DNA from: Steroidobacter sp.
Lineage (GTDB): Bacteria; Pseudomonadota; Gammaproteobacteria; Steroidobacterales; Steroidobacteraceae
Length of the DNA stretch: 49,787 bases
Direction: 5' to 3'
Assembly (NCBI GenBank): GCA_025929585.1
Contig: JAICPY010000022.1
Location: 1 to 49,787, forward strand
A model generated the notes under the pieces. That model was given only the letters and a program-made list of their open reading frames with translations. It searched no databases and had not been told where the DNA came from. Position 1 is the stretch's first letter. Each line of letters opens with the position of its first letter. The translations under genes and the position numbers were made by a program. This document shows positions 22,270-30,828 of the stretch, in pieces.

Positions 22270-23790
22270 TCACGCCGCGCAGACGCGGCTCCAGAATCTT
22301 TGCGCCTCGCTCTTGCGACCGCGCTCGACCAAGTAGTTGTAACCCGTGCCAGCCGCATCCTCGAGGATGTTTGCGTCGTGCTTCGCGGCATCACGCAAGT
22401 TCTGCAATCCTTGTTCATCGCCGGCCTGGAGCAGTAATTTTCCAAGCAGCAACTGCGCTTTCGCCATCGCGGGCTCGCGTGCCACCAAGGCTTGTAACTC
22501 TTCGATCGCTCGGCTCTGTTCGCCCAGATCCAAGATCAACAGCGCCTTCTGCCAAACATCCTCGGCCTTCAGCTCGAAAGGTGGGGTTTTCTCGTACTCC
22601 GCGATTTTCCAACGCAACTCCGCGATCGCTTTATGCCGCAGGCGCCACGTGATGCCGTTTTCTTTGAGCCAAGCTTGATCGCACCATTTCAAGATTGCGG
22701 GCGATTGACCTGCAAACAGCGACAACGAGCTTCGATCAGCTGCATAGGTGGGCGGCGCGGGCTCGATATTCAAGGCTGCGAAACGATCGCCAAGCGTTGG
22801 ATGCGTGTCTCCTTCCGGGCTCGGGGAACGCAGGCAACGTTCCAGCCAATCTTGGCGCGACCACTGCTTGAGTGCGAGCCCGAACGCGCGTGGCATCATC
22901 GAATACGGCAAGTACGGCGGCTCGGGCGAAGCCTCGACCTGCTGCATCAAGCGCGGCCAAAAATCTTCCTCCAGGAACCGCTTCATCAGAGCGAGCTTGG
23001 TCAATGCGTTCGCAACCGCACCGGGATGTGTAGCCTTCGCGGCCGTGCGATCGGCTGAGTATTCGAGATTCCGCGCCATCACGAACGTGTATGCCAGGAA
23101 GTAGACGGCATACCAGCTGTAAAACTTCGCAAGCACGCGTTCGGCCGCTGATGTGGGATGGTTGAATTTGTTCTGGAGCGCGCGCCAGACCGCACGTTGC
23201 CGATAGATCCACGCATTGAACGCTTCTTGCTCACCGCCCAAATGGCCGATCTCGTGCGCAAGCACCGCTTTGAGCTCAGCGATGGTCAGGGCAGCCAGGA
23301 GAGGCACACCTAGGTGCAGATGATTCTCGTATGCGCCGAATACTCCTCGCCTTGCGACTTGATGAAGCGTCGCTTCGAACGATCCATCGATCGATACGCT
23401 ATGAACGAGTGCGGTCTGCAATTTTCCGGATTTATTGATCGAAGTCCGTTGCAGCACATCATCGATCGCGGCGTATAAAGCAGGCGCATCCTCCGGCGTA
23501 ACTTCCCGTGCGATCGGTGGATCGTTATTCAGGGCTAGCGCCTGCGCGATGAGGGCGGCACCCGCGCCGCAAAAGAGCACCAGGACGATACCGAGAACGG
23601 ATACGCCTGCGCCCTTCAACAGCGAGGCGAGTAGGATTACCAAACCTACGAGCACGCCCAGTCCCAGCACGGCGATGGGTGCATAGCCGAGCGCACTCAC
23701 GCCCGCCACCTTGATCAGATGAAGTCGTGGATTGACGTCGGACTCGCGTTCGAGTCGCCCGATGAGAATGGAAATATCGTTGCTATCCAC
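22270..23790 (-). CDS. M48-family membrane metallopeptidase with TPR-like tail
   Basis: A 506-residue protein. Two membrane segments (about 33-58 and 62-88) precede an M48 peptidase domain with the zinc motif HEIGH (179-183) and the third ligand Glu243 in NLEYSADRTAAK. The C-terminal 110 residues form helical TPR-like repeats (LLILDLGEQSRAIEELQALV, AKAQLLLGKLLLQAGDEQGL). The fold is like HtpX/Ste24 peptidases involved in membrane-protein quality control; substrates unknown. The start is a GTG (GTGGATAGC) without a clear ribosome site, so it is less certain than the rest. It lies alone between a repeat spacer and the phospholipase gene. Confidence 0.85.
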   Translation of the reverse strand: MDSNDISILIGRLERESDVNPRLHLIKVAGVSALGYAPIAVLGLGVLVGLVILLASLLKGAGVSVLGIVLVLFCGAGAALIAQALALNNDPPIAREVTPEDAPALYAAIDDVLQRTSINKSGKLQTALVHSVSIDGSFEATLHQVARRGVFGAYENHLHLGVPLLAALTIAELKAVLAHEIGHLGGEQEAFNAWIYRQRAVWRALQNKFNHPTSAAERVLAKFYSWYAVYFLAYTFVMARNLEYSADRTAAKATHPGAVANALTKLALMKRFLEEDFWPRLMQQVEASPEPPYLPYSMMPRAFGLALKQWSRQDWLERCLRSPSPEGDTHPTLGDRFAALNIEPAPPTYAADRSSLSLFAGQSPAILKWCDQAWLKENGITWRLRHKAIAELRWKIAEYEKTPPFELKAEDVWQKALLILDLGEQSRAIEELQALVAREPAMAKAQLLLGKLLLQAGDEQGLQNLRDAAKHDANILEDAAGTGYNYLVERGRKSEAQRFWSRVCAA

Positions 23791-23998
23791 GGTGTTTTTT
23801 ACGGGCTCGAACTTAGCCGGCAGATTACGTCGTATGGGTGCGCGAGCAGTTTGAACCAGTTCTCATTTGGAGAAGCAGGTCTCGGGGAGCAAGGTATCGG
23901 ACGGCGCTATCGCCCTGCCTTAAGGAAGGGCCGCGCGGTCGATTAAGGCAGCGGAGCAAAAAGTCGCGATTTCGGCGTGCCCGGCTCTCCGGAGCTCA

Positions 23999-25489
23999 TC
24001 AAAGCAGCGGCTTGATCGGCAGGAGTTGCCAGAAGGAAGCCTTGGCTCGCTTCACAAACGAAACGAACTGATCAGGATCTTCGATCGCGTTCCAACTATT
24101 GACCGGCAGCATGTCGATCGCGATTGCCTGAGCCACTCGCCGTGCCTGCTCCGCATCATGGATGACTACACCGACTTCCGTATTCAAGTTCTCCGAACGC
24201 GGATCCAAGTTGTAGGTGCCTATATAGACGATTTCCTCATCTACGACGAGCGTCTTCGCGTGCAACGCAAAGATAGGAGACTTCTCTTGCCGATTCGCGT
24301 AGCGCTGCATGACTTGCTGCTGCACTTGAGGGTCCGGCTTGAATTCGTAGATTTCGATGCCTAGCTTCAAGAGCTCTTCGCGCTGATTTCTGTAACCGCT
24401 GAACGCCTGAATGTTGTCCGTCGAAGCGAGCGAATTGGTGCTGATTCGAACCCGCACTCCGCGCGCCCGCACGCGCTCGAACAGGGCGAGTGCCGCATCG
24501 GAAAGCACTAGATAAGGTGATTGAATCAAGACGTCGCGGCGCGCGCCGCCGAGAAGCGCAGCCAGCGCATCTGTGCTCAAGCCGCCGCCGCCCAAGGCCG
24601 AGCGAGAGGTATTCTTGCCCGGTAGATCGCTGATGAAATCGACTTTGCCCCACACGACTTGCGTCGCGAGCTCGGGGAATTTCACAGGGATAGCCGCGAT
24701 GGCGGCACGGATCTCGGGTTCGAAATGCTCCTGGGAGCTCGCGTATTCGTGCATCTCACGGTAGATCCGTCGAGCTTCGCGATCCGAAACCTCTACGCTC
24801 TTCCTCAAGATCCCGAACCCGTCGTATAGCGTCTCGACCGGCACCGTAAGGTCGCTGCTCCAGAATCGATCGAAGCTCGCTCGCATCTGTGTGACGGCAT
24901 GACCGACAACGAGAGCATCACGGTCGCGAAAGTTGTACTCCTGATCGAAATCGAAATACTCATCCGCCATGTTGCGCCCGCCCGTGATCGCGAGCTCGGC
25001 GTCGACGATAAAGGTCTTATCGTGCATCCGTTGATTGGCACCGCGGAAGTTCGTAACCAGATTGATCAGGCGCGTTCGCAAAGGAACGCCCACGGAATGC
25101 ACCGGGTTATAAACTCGAATCTCCATGTTCGGATGCGTTGCCAGTGCGAGCAGTGTCTTATCCGGCGCATCCATCAGCAAATCATCGACGATGACGCGCA
25201 CCCGCACGCCGCGCTCGGCCGCACGCAGGAGCGACTCGGAAGCAAGAATGCCAATGTTGTCCGTGCTCCAGATGAAATACTGCACATCGATGCTGCGCCG
25301 CGCGTGATCCGCAAGCCAAGCCCGCGCCAGCAACGCTTCTTCGCCCTTCTCCAGCACAAAGGTCCCGGTCAGCCCAGGGTGAGCGGCAATTTGCCTATCG
25401 ATAAAGCTGCGGCCCTCAAAGGCAGACACGGCCGGTGAGGACAGGCATACAGAGGGCAGTAATGCGATGGCCAGGAGCAGGCGCAACAT
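23999..25489 (-). CDS. Phospholipase D family protein (cardiolipin synthase C-like)
   Basis: A 496-residue exported or membrane-anchored protein with two complete HKD motifs: HDKTFIVD (156-163), followed by GGRNMADEYF, and HAKTLVVD (410-417), followed by GTYNLDPRSENLNTEVG. This two-motif arrangement and the conserved flanks match ClsC (YmdC)-type cardiolipin synthases, which join phosphatidylglycerol and phosphatidylethanolamine. Residues 1-23 form a signal or anchor helix. The start is chosen so that the hydrophobic segment begins the protein; ATG codons at 25546 (GAGAG directly before it) and further upstream are open, and no start has a good ribosome site. Confidence 0.87.
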   Translation of the reverse strand: MLRLLLAIALLPSVCLSSPAVSAFEGRSFIDRQIAAHPGLTGTFVLEKGEEALLARAWLADHARRSIDVQYFIWSTDNIGILASESLLRAAERGVRVRVIVDDLLMDAPDKTLLALATHPNMEIRVYNPVHSVGVPLRTRLINLVTNFRGANQRMHDKTFIVDAELAITGGRNMADEYFDFDQEYNFRDRDALVVGHAVTQMRASFDRFWSSDLTVPVETLYDGFGILRKSVEVSDREARRIYREMHEYASSQEHFEPEIRAAIAAIPVKFPELATQVVWGKVDFISDLPGKNTSRSALGGGGLSTDALAALLGGARRDVLIQSPYLVLSDAALALFERVRARGVRVRISTNSLASTDNIQAFSGYRNQREELLKLGIEIYEFKPDPQVQQQVMQRYANRQEKSPIFALHAKTLVVDEEIVYIGTYNLDPRSENLNTEVGVVIHDAEQARRVAQAIAIDMLPVNSWNAIEDPDQFVSFVKRAKASFWQLLPIKPLL

Positions 25490-25654
25490 GGACAACAGAC
25501 TACGCTTGCGCGAACTGCAGAGTTCTGAGCGAGTTCGCAGTTCCATCTCTCGGTCCGACAGGACCCTATGACGGGACGACTGCAGCGCGACCGAGCCCAT
25601 ATAAGGACTCGGCTTCTGGAAGGTTGAGCGGGGTATCCGGATTCTTCAGCTGGC

Positions 25655-26407
25655 TCAGGCTAATTCGGCCACGACTCGCCTTCGGCGAAGCGCGAGACCA
25701 CCGAGAACGGCTGTCAGGAACAGCAAAGCAGTTCCTGGCTCCGGAACATCTATGGTTCGGAATCGCAAATGATCGATGGTCGTCGGCTCGCTTTCACCAC
25801 CGATGACGATGCGATAGATATCCGGGTGACTGAACTCCGCACGCCATACGGGATATGACGGGAACGGTCCGTCGCCAAAATCCTCGGTGCCGAGATACGC
25901 AACGATGCTGTCGGGGTCGTCTACGTAACTCGACATGATCAGGTGGTCCGTCGAATCGTAGACCCACCAGCGAACCGGATCGTCGCTACAGCATCCCGCA
26001 TCACCGATGATCTCCGCTGCCAGCAGGCTGGCATAGTTAACAGGATTTGTGAACGTGATGACGAATGCCTGTGGTTGCAATGCCCAGAGCGCCGCATCGT
26101 AGACGGACATATCCTCTTCGGGCCAAGCAAACCATTCCGAGTTATCAGAGTTGCCCTGAGAAAATACATGCTTCCCCAACGGGCCCGTGCCGGTGACCTC
26201 AGGAGGTTGCGATTCGCCTAAACGCGGATAGACGCCAGATGCATAAACGGCGGTGCCGGCAGCAGTGGATAAACTAACCAAGGAAGATGCAGAAGAGAGA
26301 TCGGTGCCGGCGAGATAATCGTCGGGGTCGATCGTTACCATGCCCGCGTGTCCGAGCAAGGGGAGCGAAACTGAAAGTGCCACTGCCAAAAACTGTTTGT
26401 GAAACAT
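25655..26407 (-). CDS. PEP-CTERM sorted extracellular protein
   Basis: A 250-residue secreted protein with a signal peptide (1-21) and a C-terminal sorting signal: VPEPG at 221-225, a hydrophobic stretch, then RRRR (241-244). PEP-CTERM proteins are cleaved and displayed by the exosortase EpsH in bacteria that make exopolysaccharide. No exosortase or polysaccharide gene is in the window, so that machinery must be elsewhere. The body is not recognised: it is rich in Asp/Ser, with ITFTNPVNYASLLAAEIIGD and a CCSDDP pair of Cys. The ATG follows GGGGGATAAGGA. A 17-base palindrome lies 41 bases upstream. Confidence 0.87.
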   Translation of the reverse strand: MFHKQFLAVALSVSLPLLGHAGMVTIDPDDYLAGTDLSSASSLVSLSTAAGTAVYASGVYPRLGESQPPEVTGTGPLGKHVFSQGNSDNSEWFAWPEEDMSVYDAALWALQPQAFVITFTNPVNYASLLAAEIIGDAGCCSDDPVRWWVYDSTDHLIMSSYVDDPDSIVAYLGTEDFGDGPFPSYPVWRAEFSHPDIYRIVIGGESEPTTIDHLRFRTIDVPEPGTALLFLTAVLGGLALRRRRVVAELA

Positions 26408-26447
26408 TCCTTATCCCCCAAATCTGACCCGACCGCGAAGCCCAATA

Positions 26448-26464
26448 CCGCTTACGTTAAGCGG
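26448..26464. promoter_or_regulatory. Palindrome upstream of PEP-CTERM gene
   Basis: CCGCTTACGTTAAGCGG: perfect 7-base arms with a 3-base centre, 41-57 bases upstream of the PEP-CTERM start codon. The position fits an operator or a 5'-leader hairpin. Confidence 0.4.
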
Positions 26465-26605
26465 CATCTTGGCGAGTGACCGTTGATGACTGCAAGAGCG
26501 CCGTCTCTATCTGGCCGTCAGCCGTCAAGGGACGAAGCGCCATCGCTAAGCCCAAGCAAGTAACATTCCATCATTATTGCTCAATAAGTTGGAATTTGTG
26601 TACCA

Positions 26606-26642
26606 CCGATATGTAAAAAAACGCGGCATACAGTCATATCGG
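26606..26642. promoter_or_regulatory. Inverted repeat in AT-rich spacer
   Basis: CCGATATG (26606-26613) and CATATCGG (26635-26642) are perfect 8-base arms 21 bases apart. They enclose an A tract (TAAAAAAACG) and lie in the only AT-rich part of the spacer. Half-sites spaced about three helical turns centre to centre could bind a tetramer or two dimers. Confidence 0.35.
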
Positions 26643-26992
26643 AGATGTAATCCAGATCCTACTCTTCACCCGCCCAGTGTGATGCCAGTACGTCGAATAT
26701 TCATCGTGTAGCACCACCCGATGTCGTCCTGGATCCGAACCTCATGCGAAAGCGCACTCGCAGCTCACAGACCCGCTCTAGTCGGTGAAGGTTCGACAGC
26801 GACACATGCGGTGCTGCCATTCTTTCACTAAACACGCTTTGGGATTCGCTCACACAGTTCGATCTTAGGAAATGATGCTCACATCGCCGGGGCGCAACAT
26901 GAGTGCCGTTGAATGCGCTTGGAGATCGTGGGAACGCCCTCGCGAACCGGGTCATTTAGGTCCTTTCGGTAAATCAACATGAGGGACCGTCG

Positions 26993-27472
26993 ATGGCTAC
27001 CAAAGCAATTCCCGATGGTTATCACTCCGTGACGCCATACCTCATCGTTAATGGCGCGGCTGCCGCAATCGCGTTCTACAAGGATGCATTCGGTGCGACC
27101 GAGCTCATGCGTATGCCGACGCCCGATGGGAAGATCGGTCACGCGGAAATCAAGATAGGCGATTCGGCCATCATGCTTGCGGATGAGTATCCGGAGATGG
27201 GTTACAAAAGTCCGCAAAGCATCGGTGGGTCGGCGGTGAGCTTGATGATCTATCTCGAAGACGTGGATAGCACCTTTGCGCGCGCGATTGACAAGGGGGC
27301 TAGAGCACTGCAGCCGATCAAGGATCAGTTCTACGGCGATCGATCGGGAACGCTCCAAGATCCTTTCGGTCACGTTTGGACGCTGGCCACACACATCGAA
27401 GACATTCCGCCCGACGAGCTGCGAAGGCGAGCTGAGGAATTCAGCCAGAAGGCGGCGACTCAGAAATCGTAG
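26993..27472 (+). CDS. PhnB-like VOC-family protein
   Basis: A 159-residue VOC protein of the PhnB/3-demethylubiquinone-type group: YHSVTPYLIVNGAAAAIAFYKDAFGATEL at the start, GKIGHAEIKIGDSAIMLADE in the middle and a DPFGHVWTLATHIEDI ending. The PhnB group has no settled substrate. Candidate metal residues are His50 and the Asp/His in the DPFGHVW region. The ATG follows ATGAGGGACCGTCG. It stands alone on the plus strand, divergent from the PEP-CTERM gene. Confidence 0.88.
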   Translation: MATKAIPDGYHSVTPYLIVNGAAAAIAFYKDAFGATELMRMPTPDGKIGHAEIKIGDSAIMLADEYPEMGYKSPQSIGGSAVSLMIYLEDVDSTFARAIDKGARALQPIKDQFYGDRSGTLQDPFGHVWTLATHIEDIPPDELRRRAEEFSQKAATQKS

Positions 27473-27664
27473 TTGGCATCATTCACCTGCAGCGACGTTG
27501 ATGATGTGCCGCTATCACGTAAGCAGCGTCATTGGTTGCGAGCCACGGAGCGGGAACCGACCGCGGGTACCCAGACACTCAATGGATAGGGCCGTCGGAA
27601 ACGACTTAAGCACCGATTCATCTTCGGCGGCCCACAGTAAGTGCGGGTCACCCGGAGAGTTTCT

Positions 27665-28114
27665 ATGCATCGTACGCTCGTATGTATCGGCTGTTTGCTG
27701 CTCAGTTGGGCCAGTCTCGCAGCCCCAAAGAACACGACACCTGAGGATCCGCTGCCTGATGCGGACCGAAATGACTGCTTCACGATTAGATTCTCCAAAG
27801 ATCGGCGGGTGCTCGATGACAAACGCCTGCTAGTCTGGGAAAACGGCGAAATCCCCTATCTCGTCGAGCTGGACCGGCCGCTCCAATACTTGAGCTCGGG
27901 TGGACATAGCATCACGTTGATCGACGGCGACGGCGATGGGCTCATGTGTCGTTCGCTGCGCGACTCGATTGTCGTAGTCGATACGATCTTGTCGAAATCG
28001 CGAAAGGTCGTCGGCGTCACCGAGCTCGATGCGCAGGACATTCAAGTGCTGGAAGCGAAATACAAAACCTCACTTGCCCGAAAGAAGCGGGGACAATGGA
28101 ATCGTGACTCGTGA
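27665..28114 (+). CDS. DUF6491 secreted protein
   Basis: A 149-residue protein with a signal peptide (about 1-21, MHRTLVCIGCLLLSWASLAA) and a DUF6491-like body: NDCFTIR, VLDDKRLLVWENG, YLVELDRPLQYLSSGGHSITLIDGDGDGLMC and ITELDAQDIQ-like ending. Family function unknown. The ATG at 27665 follows CCCGGAGAGTTTCT. The stop codon (28112-28114) and the last three residues lie inside the dispersed 31-base repeat, so the 3' end of the gene has been defined by repeat insertion or vice versa. Confidence 0.78.
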   Translation: MHRTLVCIGCLLLSWASLAAPKNTTPEDPLPDADRNDCFTIRFSKDRRVLDDKRLLVWENGEIPYLVELDRPLQYLSSGGHSITLIDGDGDGLMCRSLRDSIVVVDTILSKSRKVVGVTELDAQDIQVLEAKYKTSLARKKRGQWNRDS

Positions 28115-28190
28115 TTCGTGACTCGCGGGTAGTCAGAAAGAGGTGATCCGTGCTCCTGCTGCTGCCTGCCATCTGCTAGTCACTACCCGC
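28104..28190. repeat. Dispersed 31-bp repeat element, copy 2
   Basis: Bases 28104-28134 are identical to 6439-6469. GCGGGTAGT (28125-28133) pairs perfectly with ACTACCCGC (28182-28190), so the copy can fold with a 48-base loop. It begins inside the last codons of the DUF6491 gene. Confidence 0.75.
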
Positions 28191-28389
28191 TTCTTCCGGA
28201 ACCTCGGTCCTTCCTTTCGTGCGCAAAACTCGAGGCTCGAGCCGACTCGCAAGCTCGACAGGGAGCTGTGCCGTGTATACTTGCACTCCAGTGGCCTCGG
28301 AGCGCCTCGTCACGGTTAAGCCTGTGAGCAGGAGAGCGCACGAGAACTCGTGCCGCACGCTGATCTGGGGATCGACCGGGACAAAGCCT

Positions 28390-28899
28390 ATGGCAGATGA
28401 CGAAGAGCTCGAAGCGCTGAGAAAAGCGGTGCTCAATGAGCCTAGGAACGGTGAACTTCGCTACTTGCTGGCCGCCGAAATGGCCGAACGCAAGGATTTC
28501 GACGGCGCAGTTCTAGAATTCTCTGCTGCGATCGCACTCAATCCGTACCTCCACGTCGCACGCTTGCAGCTGGGCTTGCTCCACCTCACATTGGCTCAGC
28601 CGCAGCATACGCTGGCGGTTCTCGCTCCACTGGAGGCTTTAGACGAAAGTTCCGCTCTTAAGCACTTCAAGTGGGCGTTGGAAGCTTTGATCGCAGATGA
28701 TTTCGGCGCGTGCACAACGCACCTAAAGCGCGGCATCGAATTGAACCTGGAGAATCAGCCGTTGAATCGCGACATGTCCTTGCTTTTACAACGTGTGACC
28801 GCTGCATTGCAGGAGCAGAGCAGCAAAGTACAACCGCAGGTCGAGGGCGAAGAAGCCGTGCGTACGGATTTTTCGTTGTACGGCGTGACCAAACACTGA
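28390..28899 (+). CDS. TPR-repeat protein
   Basis: A 169-residue helical protein with TPR-like units: ELRYLLAAEMAERKDFDGAVLEFSAAIALNP, HVARLQLGLLHLTLAQPQHTLAVLAPLEAL and a third starting FKWALEALIADDFGACTTHL. No signal peptide or membrane segment: probably a cytoplasmic scaffold or chaperone-like protein. The ATG at 28390 is the first good start before the helical region; its ribosome site is weak. It is followed two bases after its stop by the GTG start of an unknown gene. Both converge on fliA, the last gene of the flagellar block, so a flagellar export-chaperone role is possible but unproven. Confidence 0.75.
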   Translation: MADDEELEALRKAVLNEPRNGELRYLLAAEMAERKDFDGAVLEFSAAIALNPYLHVARLQLGLLHLTLAQPQHTLAVLAPLEALDESSALKHFKWALEALIADDFGACTTHLKRGIELNLENQPLNRDMSLLLQRVTAALQEQSSKVQPQVEGEEAVRTDFSLYGVTKH

Positions 28900-28901
28900 A
28901 C

Positions 28902-29279
28902 GTGGATCCCCTTCGTCCTTTCGCGACGTTAGTACGTTCGCTCCTGACCACCAAGACCAGGAAAACGGAAGCGAGTCGCAAGCCAACGGGGAATCCAAGC
29001 CCGATTACCCCGGTCGCCGGATCTGGCGAAATACAGACGGTTCAGCAGCGTCTTTCCGCGCGGCTGCCTCTTCCAGAACAGTGGAATGAGGACGAGGCTA
29101 GACATATTTTCGTGGAATGCATTCTGGTCGCCGAGTTCGGCGATGCTGTCGCGACCGATCCTCAGTTTGCGAACCTCATCGATCGGGTCAGCGCTCATCT
29201 GTGTACCGAGCCGCCCCTCACAAAGCGGCTTGATGAGGTACTGCGCGAGCTGGCCAGCGGCCGACGAAGAACAGAATAG
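28902..29279 (+). CDS. Unknown small protein paired with the TPR gene
   Basis: A 125-residue protein starting at GTG (28902), two bases after the TPR stop, so it is probably translationally coupled. The first 55 residues are basic and low in structure (LLTTKTRKTEASRKPTGN). The rest is a compact helical region: LSARLPLPEQWNEDEAR, HIFVECILVAEFGDAV, PQFANLIDRVSAHL and TKRLDEVLRELASG. No family is recognised. The frame is open upstream through the TPR gene, but that part is a shadow. Its position next to the flagellar block and the TPR partner suggest a small export-related or regulatory protein. Confidence 0.6.
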   Translation: MDPLRPFATLVRSLLTTKTRKTEASRKPTGNPSPITPVAGSGEIQTVQQRLSARLPLPEQWNEDEARHIFVECILVAEFGDAVATDPQFANLIDRVSAHLCTEPPLTKRLDEVLRELASGRRRTE

Positions 29280-29299
29280 ACAATCTAGCCCTCGCACCG

Positions 29300-30034
29300 T
29301 CACACTTTCCGATCGATCCCTGAGCTGTCGGCGAGCATTTCGCGCAGCATACCCAGTGCTCTGGCATGAAGTTGCGACACCCTGCCCTTCGTCACTGCCG
29401 ACTGTTGAGCGATTGTCTGGAACTCCAACCGGCCGAAGTAGTGTCCTTTGACAATGTCTCGTTCTCGTTGCGGTAGGCGCTCTACGCACGCTCGTATGAG
29501 CTCGGAGAGTTGTTGCAGCTCCGCAGCCGCGTAGGGGTTGGCGTGAATGGTCTCGTCGATTGGTTCGATTTCATCAGAGTCGAGTATCAGGCCCAATGCC
29601 ATACCGACCGTGATGTCGATGAGGTCCTGTAGAGATGCGCGCTCCGGTTTGTCTGCAAGACTGCCTATGAGCGAGTCCATTCGCTCTGGGATGCGCGTTC
29701 TCCAAAATTCGCGTTGAGCCGAAAGCTCCGTCTCGTGACTGATCCCATTGAGTATGGACCCGCGAATTCTATGCACGGAATAGGCTTCGAACGGCACCTC
29801 CCGGCTACAGTCATAGCGATCGATGGCCTCCATCAGGCCAACCCTTCCATATTGCAGGTAATCCTCGAAGCTCACAGAGTCATCTGGGCGCAGCGCAAAG
29901 ACCTTCGCAGCTATCATGCGCGCGAGAGGCATATAGCACTCCACCAATTCCGCGCGAAGCGCCTCGGATCGAGTGCGCATAAAGCTATCCCAAAGCGCAC
30001 GAGAATTGGCTTTCGATTGCGCTGATTCCGTCAC
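29300..30034 (-). CDS. fliA: Flagellar sigma factor, sigma-28 type
   Basis: A 244-residue sigma-70-family factor of the FliA group. Region 2 includes LARMIAAKVFALRPDDSVSFEDYLQYGRVGLMEAIDRYD and FEAYSVHRIRGSILNG. Region 3 and region 4 follow, with the DNA-binding helix-turn-helix QTIAQQSAVTKGRVSQLHARAL. It would direct RNA polymerase to late flagellar promoters. The start is GTG (30034), 23 bases after the fliP stop, with no strong ribosome site. It is the last gene of the minus-strand flagellar block. No anti-sigma factor FlgM is in the window. Confidence 0.9.
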   Translation of the reverse strand: MTESAQSKANSRALWDSFMRTRSEALRAELVECYMPLARMIAAKVFALRPDDSVSFEDYLQYGRVGLMEAIDRYDCSREVPFEAYSVHRIRGSILNGISHETELSAQREFWRTRIPERMDSLIGSLADKPERASLQDLIDITVGMALGLILDSDEIEPIDETIHANPYAAAELQQLSELIRACVERLPQRERDIVKGHYFGRLEFQTIAQQSAVTKGRVSQLHARALGMLREMLADSSGIDRKV

Positions 30035-30057
30035 GGCGCGTCGATCTTACGATGGGG

Positions 30058-30828
30058 TCAGTGAAAGCTGCCAAGCAACGACCGCACGACCAATGCCCAG
30101 CCGTCGATAAGTACGAACATCAGGACTTTCATTGGCAAGGAGATGATGGTCGGAGGCACCATCAGCATACCCATCGACATCAGTACACTCGCCACCACCA
30201 GATCCAGTAAAAGGAAAGGCAGGAAGATCACGAAGCCAATCTGAAAGGCGGTTTTGAGTTCACTCAACAAGAATGCCGGAACGATGTGGATCGTCTTCAC
30301 ATCTTCTATCGTCTCGGGTTGCGGTGCGCGGGCGATCTCGATCATCAGTGCCAGATCCTTTTCACGGGTCTGACGCACCATGAACTCCCGCAGCGGACGT
30401 ACGCCTTCATTCACGGCAACTTGTAAATCTATCTTCTCCGCCATCAACGGTTGAAGGCTGTTCGCATTGATCTGCTGTAGGGCAGGACTCATCGTGAACA
30501 GAGTCAAGAACAAGGCTACGCTCAGCAGCACCATGTTCGGCGGGGTATCCTGCATGCCGAACGCGTGGCGCAACATTGACAAAACGATGATGGTTCGCGT
30601 GAAGGACGTCATCGCGATCACAACTGCCGGCAGCAAAGCGAGCACCGTGAGCAGCAGCACGATCTTCAGCGGATTTGCCAAGGATCCGGTTCCGCCATCG
30701 AGCTGCAGAGTGAGCGCACCGGGATCGGGATCTGCGGCCGCGAGTACTGCGCCGAGCGGCAGCACGCATGCAGCAATAGCGCCGATGAGGAGCATACCCT
30801 TCGAGCTGTGAGGCTTAGAGCGCGGCAT
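30058..30828 (-). CDS. fliP: Flagellar export gate protein FliP
   Basis: A 256-residue core export-gate subunit with a signal peptide, then membrane segments. Signatures: LLTVLALLPAVVIAMTSFTRTIIVLSMLRHAFGMQDTPPN and the C-terminal DLVVASVLMSMGMLMVPPTIISLPMK. It forms the FliP5-FliQ4-FliR1 gate with the products of the distant fliQ and fliR genes at the other end of this block. The start is uncertain: ATG 30828 overlaps fliO by 14 bases, ATG 30831 is next to it, and ATG 30795 (just after AAGGG) would give a 245-residue protein like E. coli FliP. Confidence 0.95.
   Translation of the reverse strand: MPRSKPHSSKGMLLIGAIAACVLPLGAVLAAADPDPGALTLQLDGGTGSLANPLKIVLLLTVLALLPAVVIAMTSFTRTIIVLSMLRHAFGMQDTPPNMVLLSVALFLTLFTMSPALQQINANSLQPLMAEKIDLQVAVNEGVRPLREFMVRQTREKDLALMIEIARAPQPETIEDVKTIHIVPAFLLSELKTAFQIGFVIFLPFLLLDLVVASVLMSMGMLMVPPTIISLPMKVLMFVLIDGWALVVRSLLGSFH

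Larger units (their letters stand above)
26408..26992. other. 585-base divergent spacer with two inverted repeats
   Basis: No gene is convincing; a minus-strand frame at 26701-26955 has no ribosome site or recognisable features. The region 26560-26645 is AT-rich compared with its surroundings. It contains a 17-base palindrome at 26448-26464 and an 8-base inverted repeat at 26606-26642, both possible operators. Confidence 0.65.

Noticed and set aside
26408-26560. Sigma-54 promoter upstream of the PEP-CTERM gene (known for some such genes)
   Set aside because: A GGCGCTCTTGCA string is present on the minus strand, but the GG to GC spacing is wrong for a sigma-54 site.
26701-26955. 84-codon minus-strand frame in the PEP-CTERM/VOC spacer
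   Set aside because: Basic, Arg/Phe/Ser-rich composition typical of a shadow, no ribosome site, no family signature.
28104-28134. Attachment-site interpretation of the 31-base repeat pair at 6439 and 28104
   Set aside because: No integrase, tRNA gene or phage/island genes lie between the copies, and the intervening genes look chromosomal.
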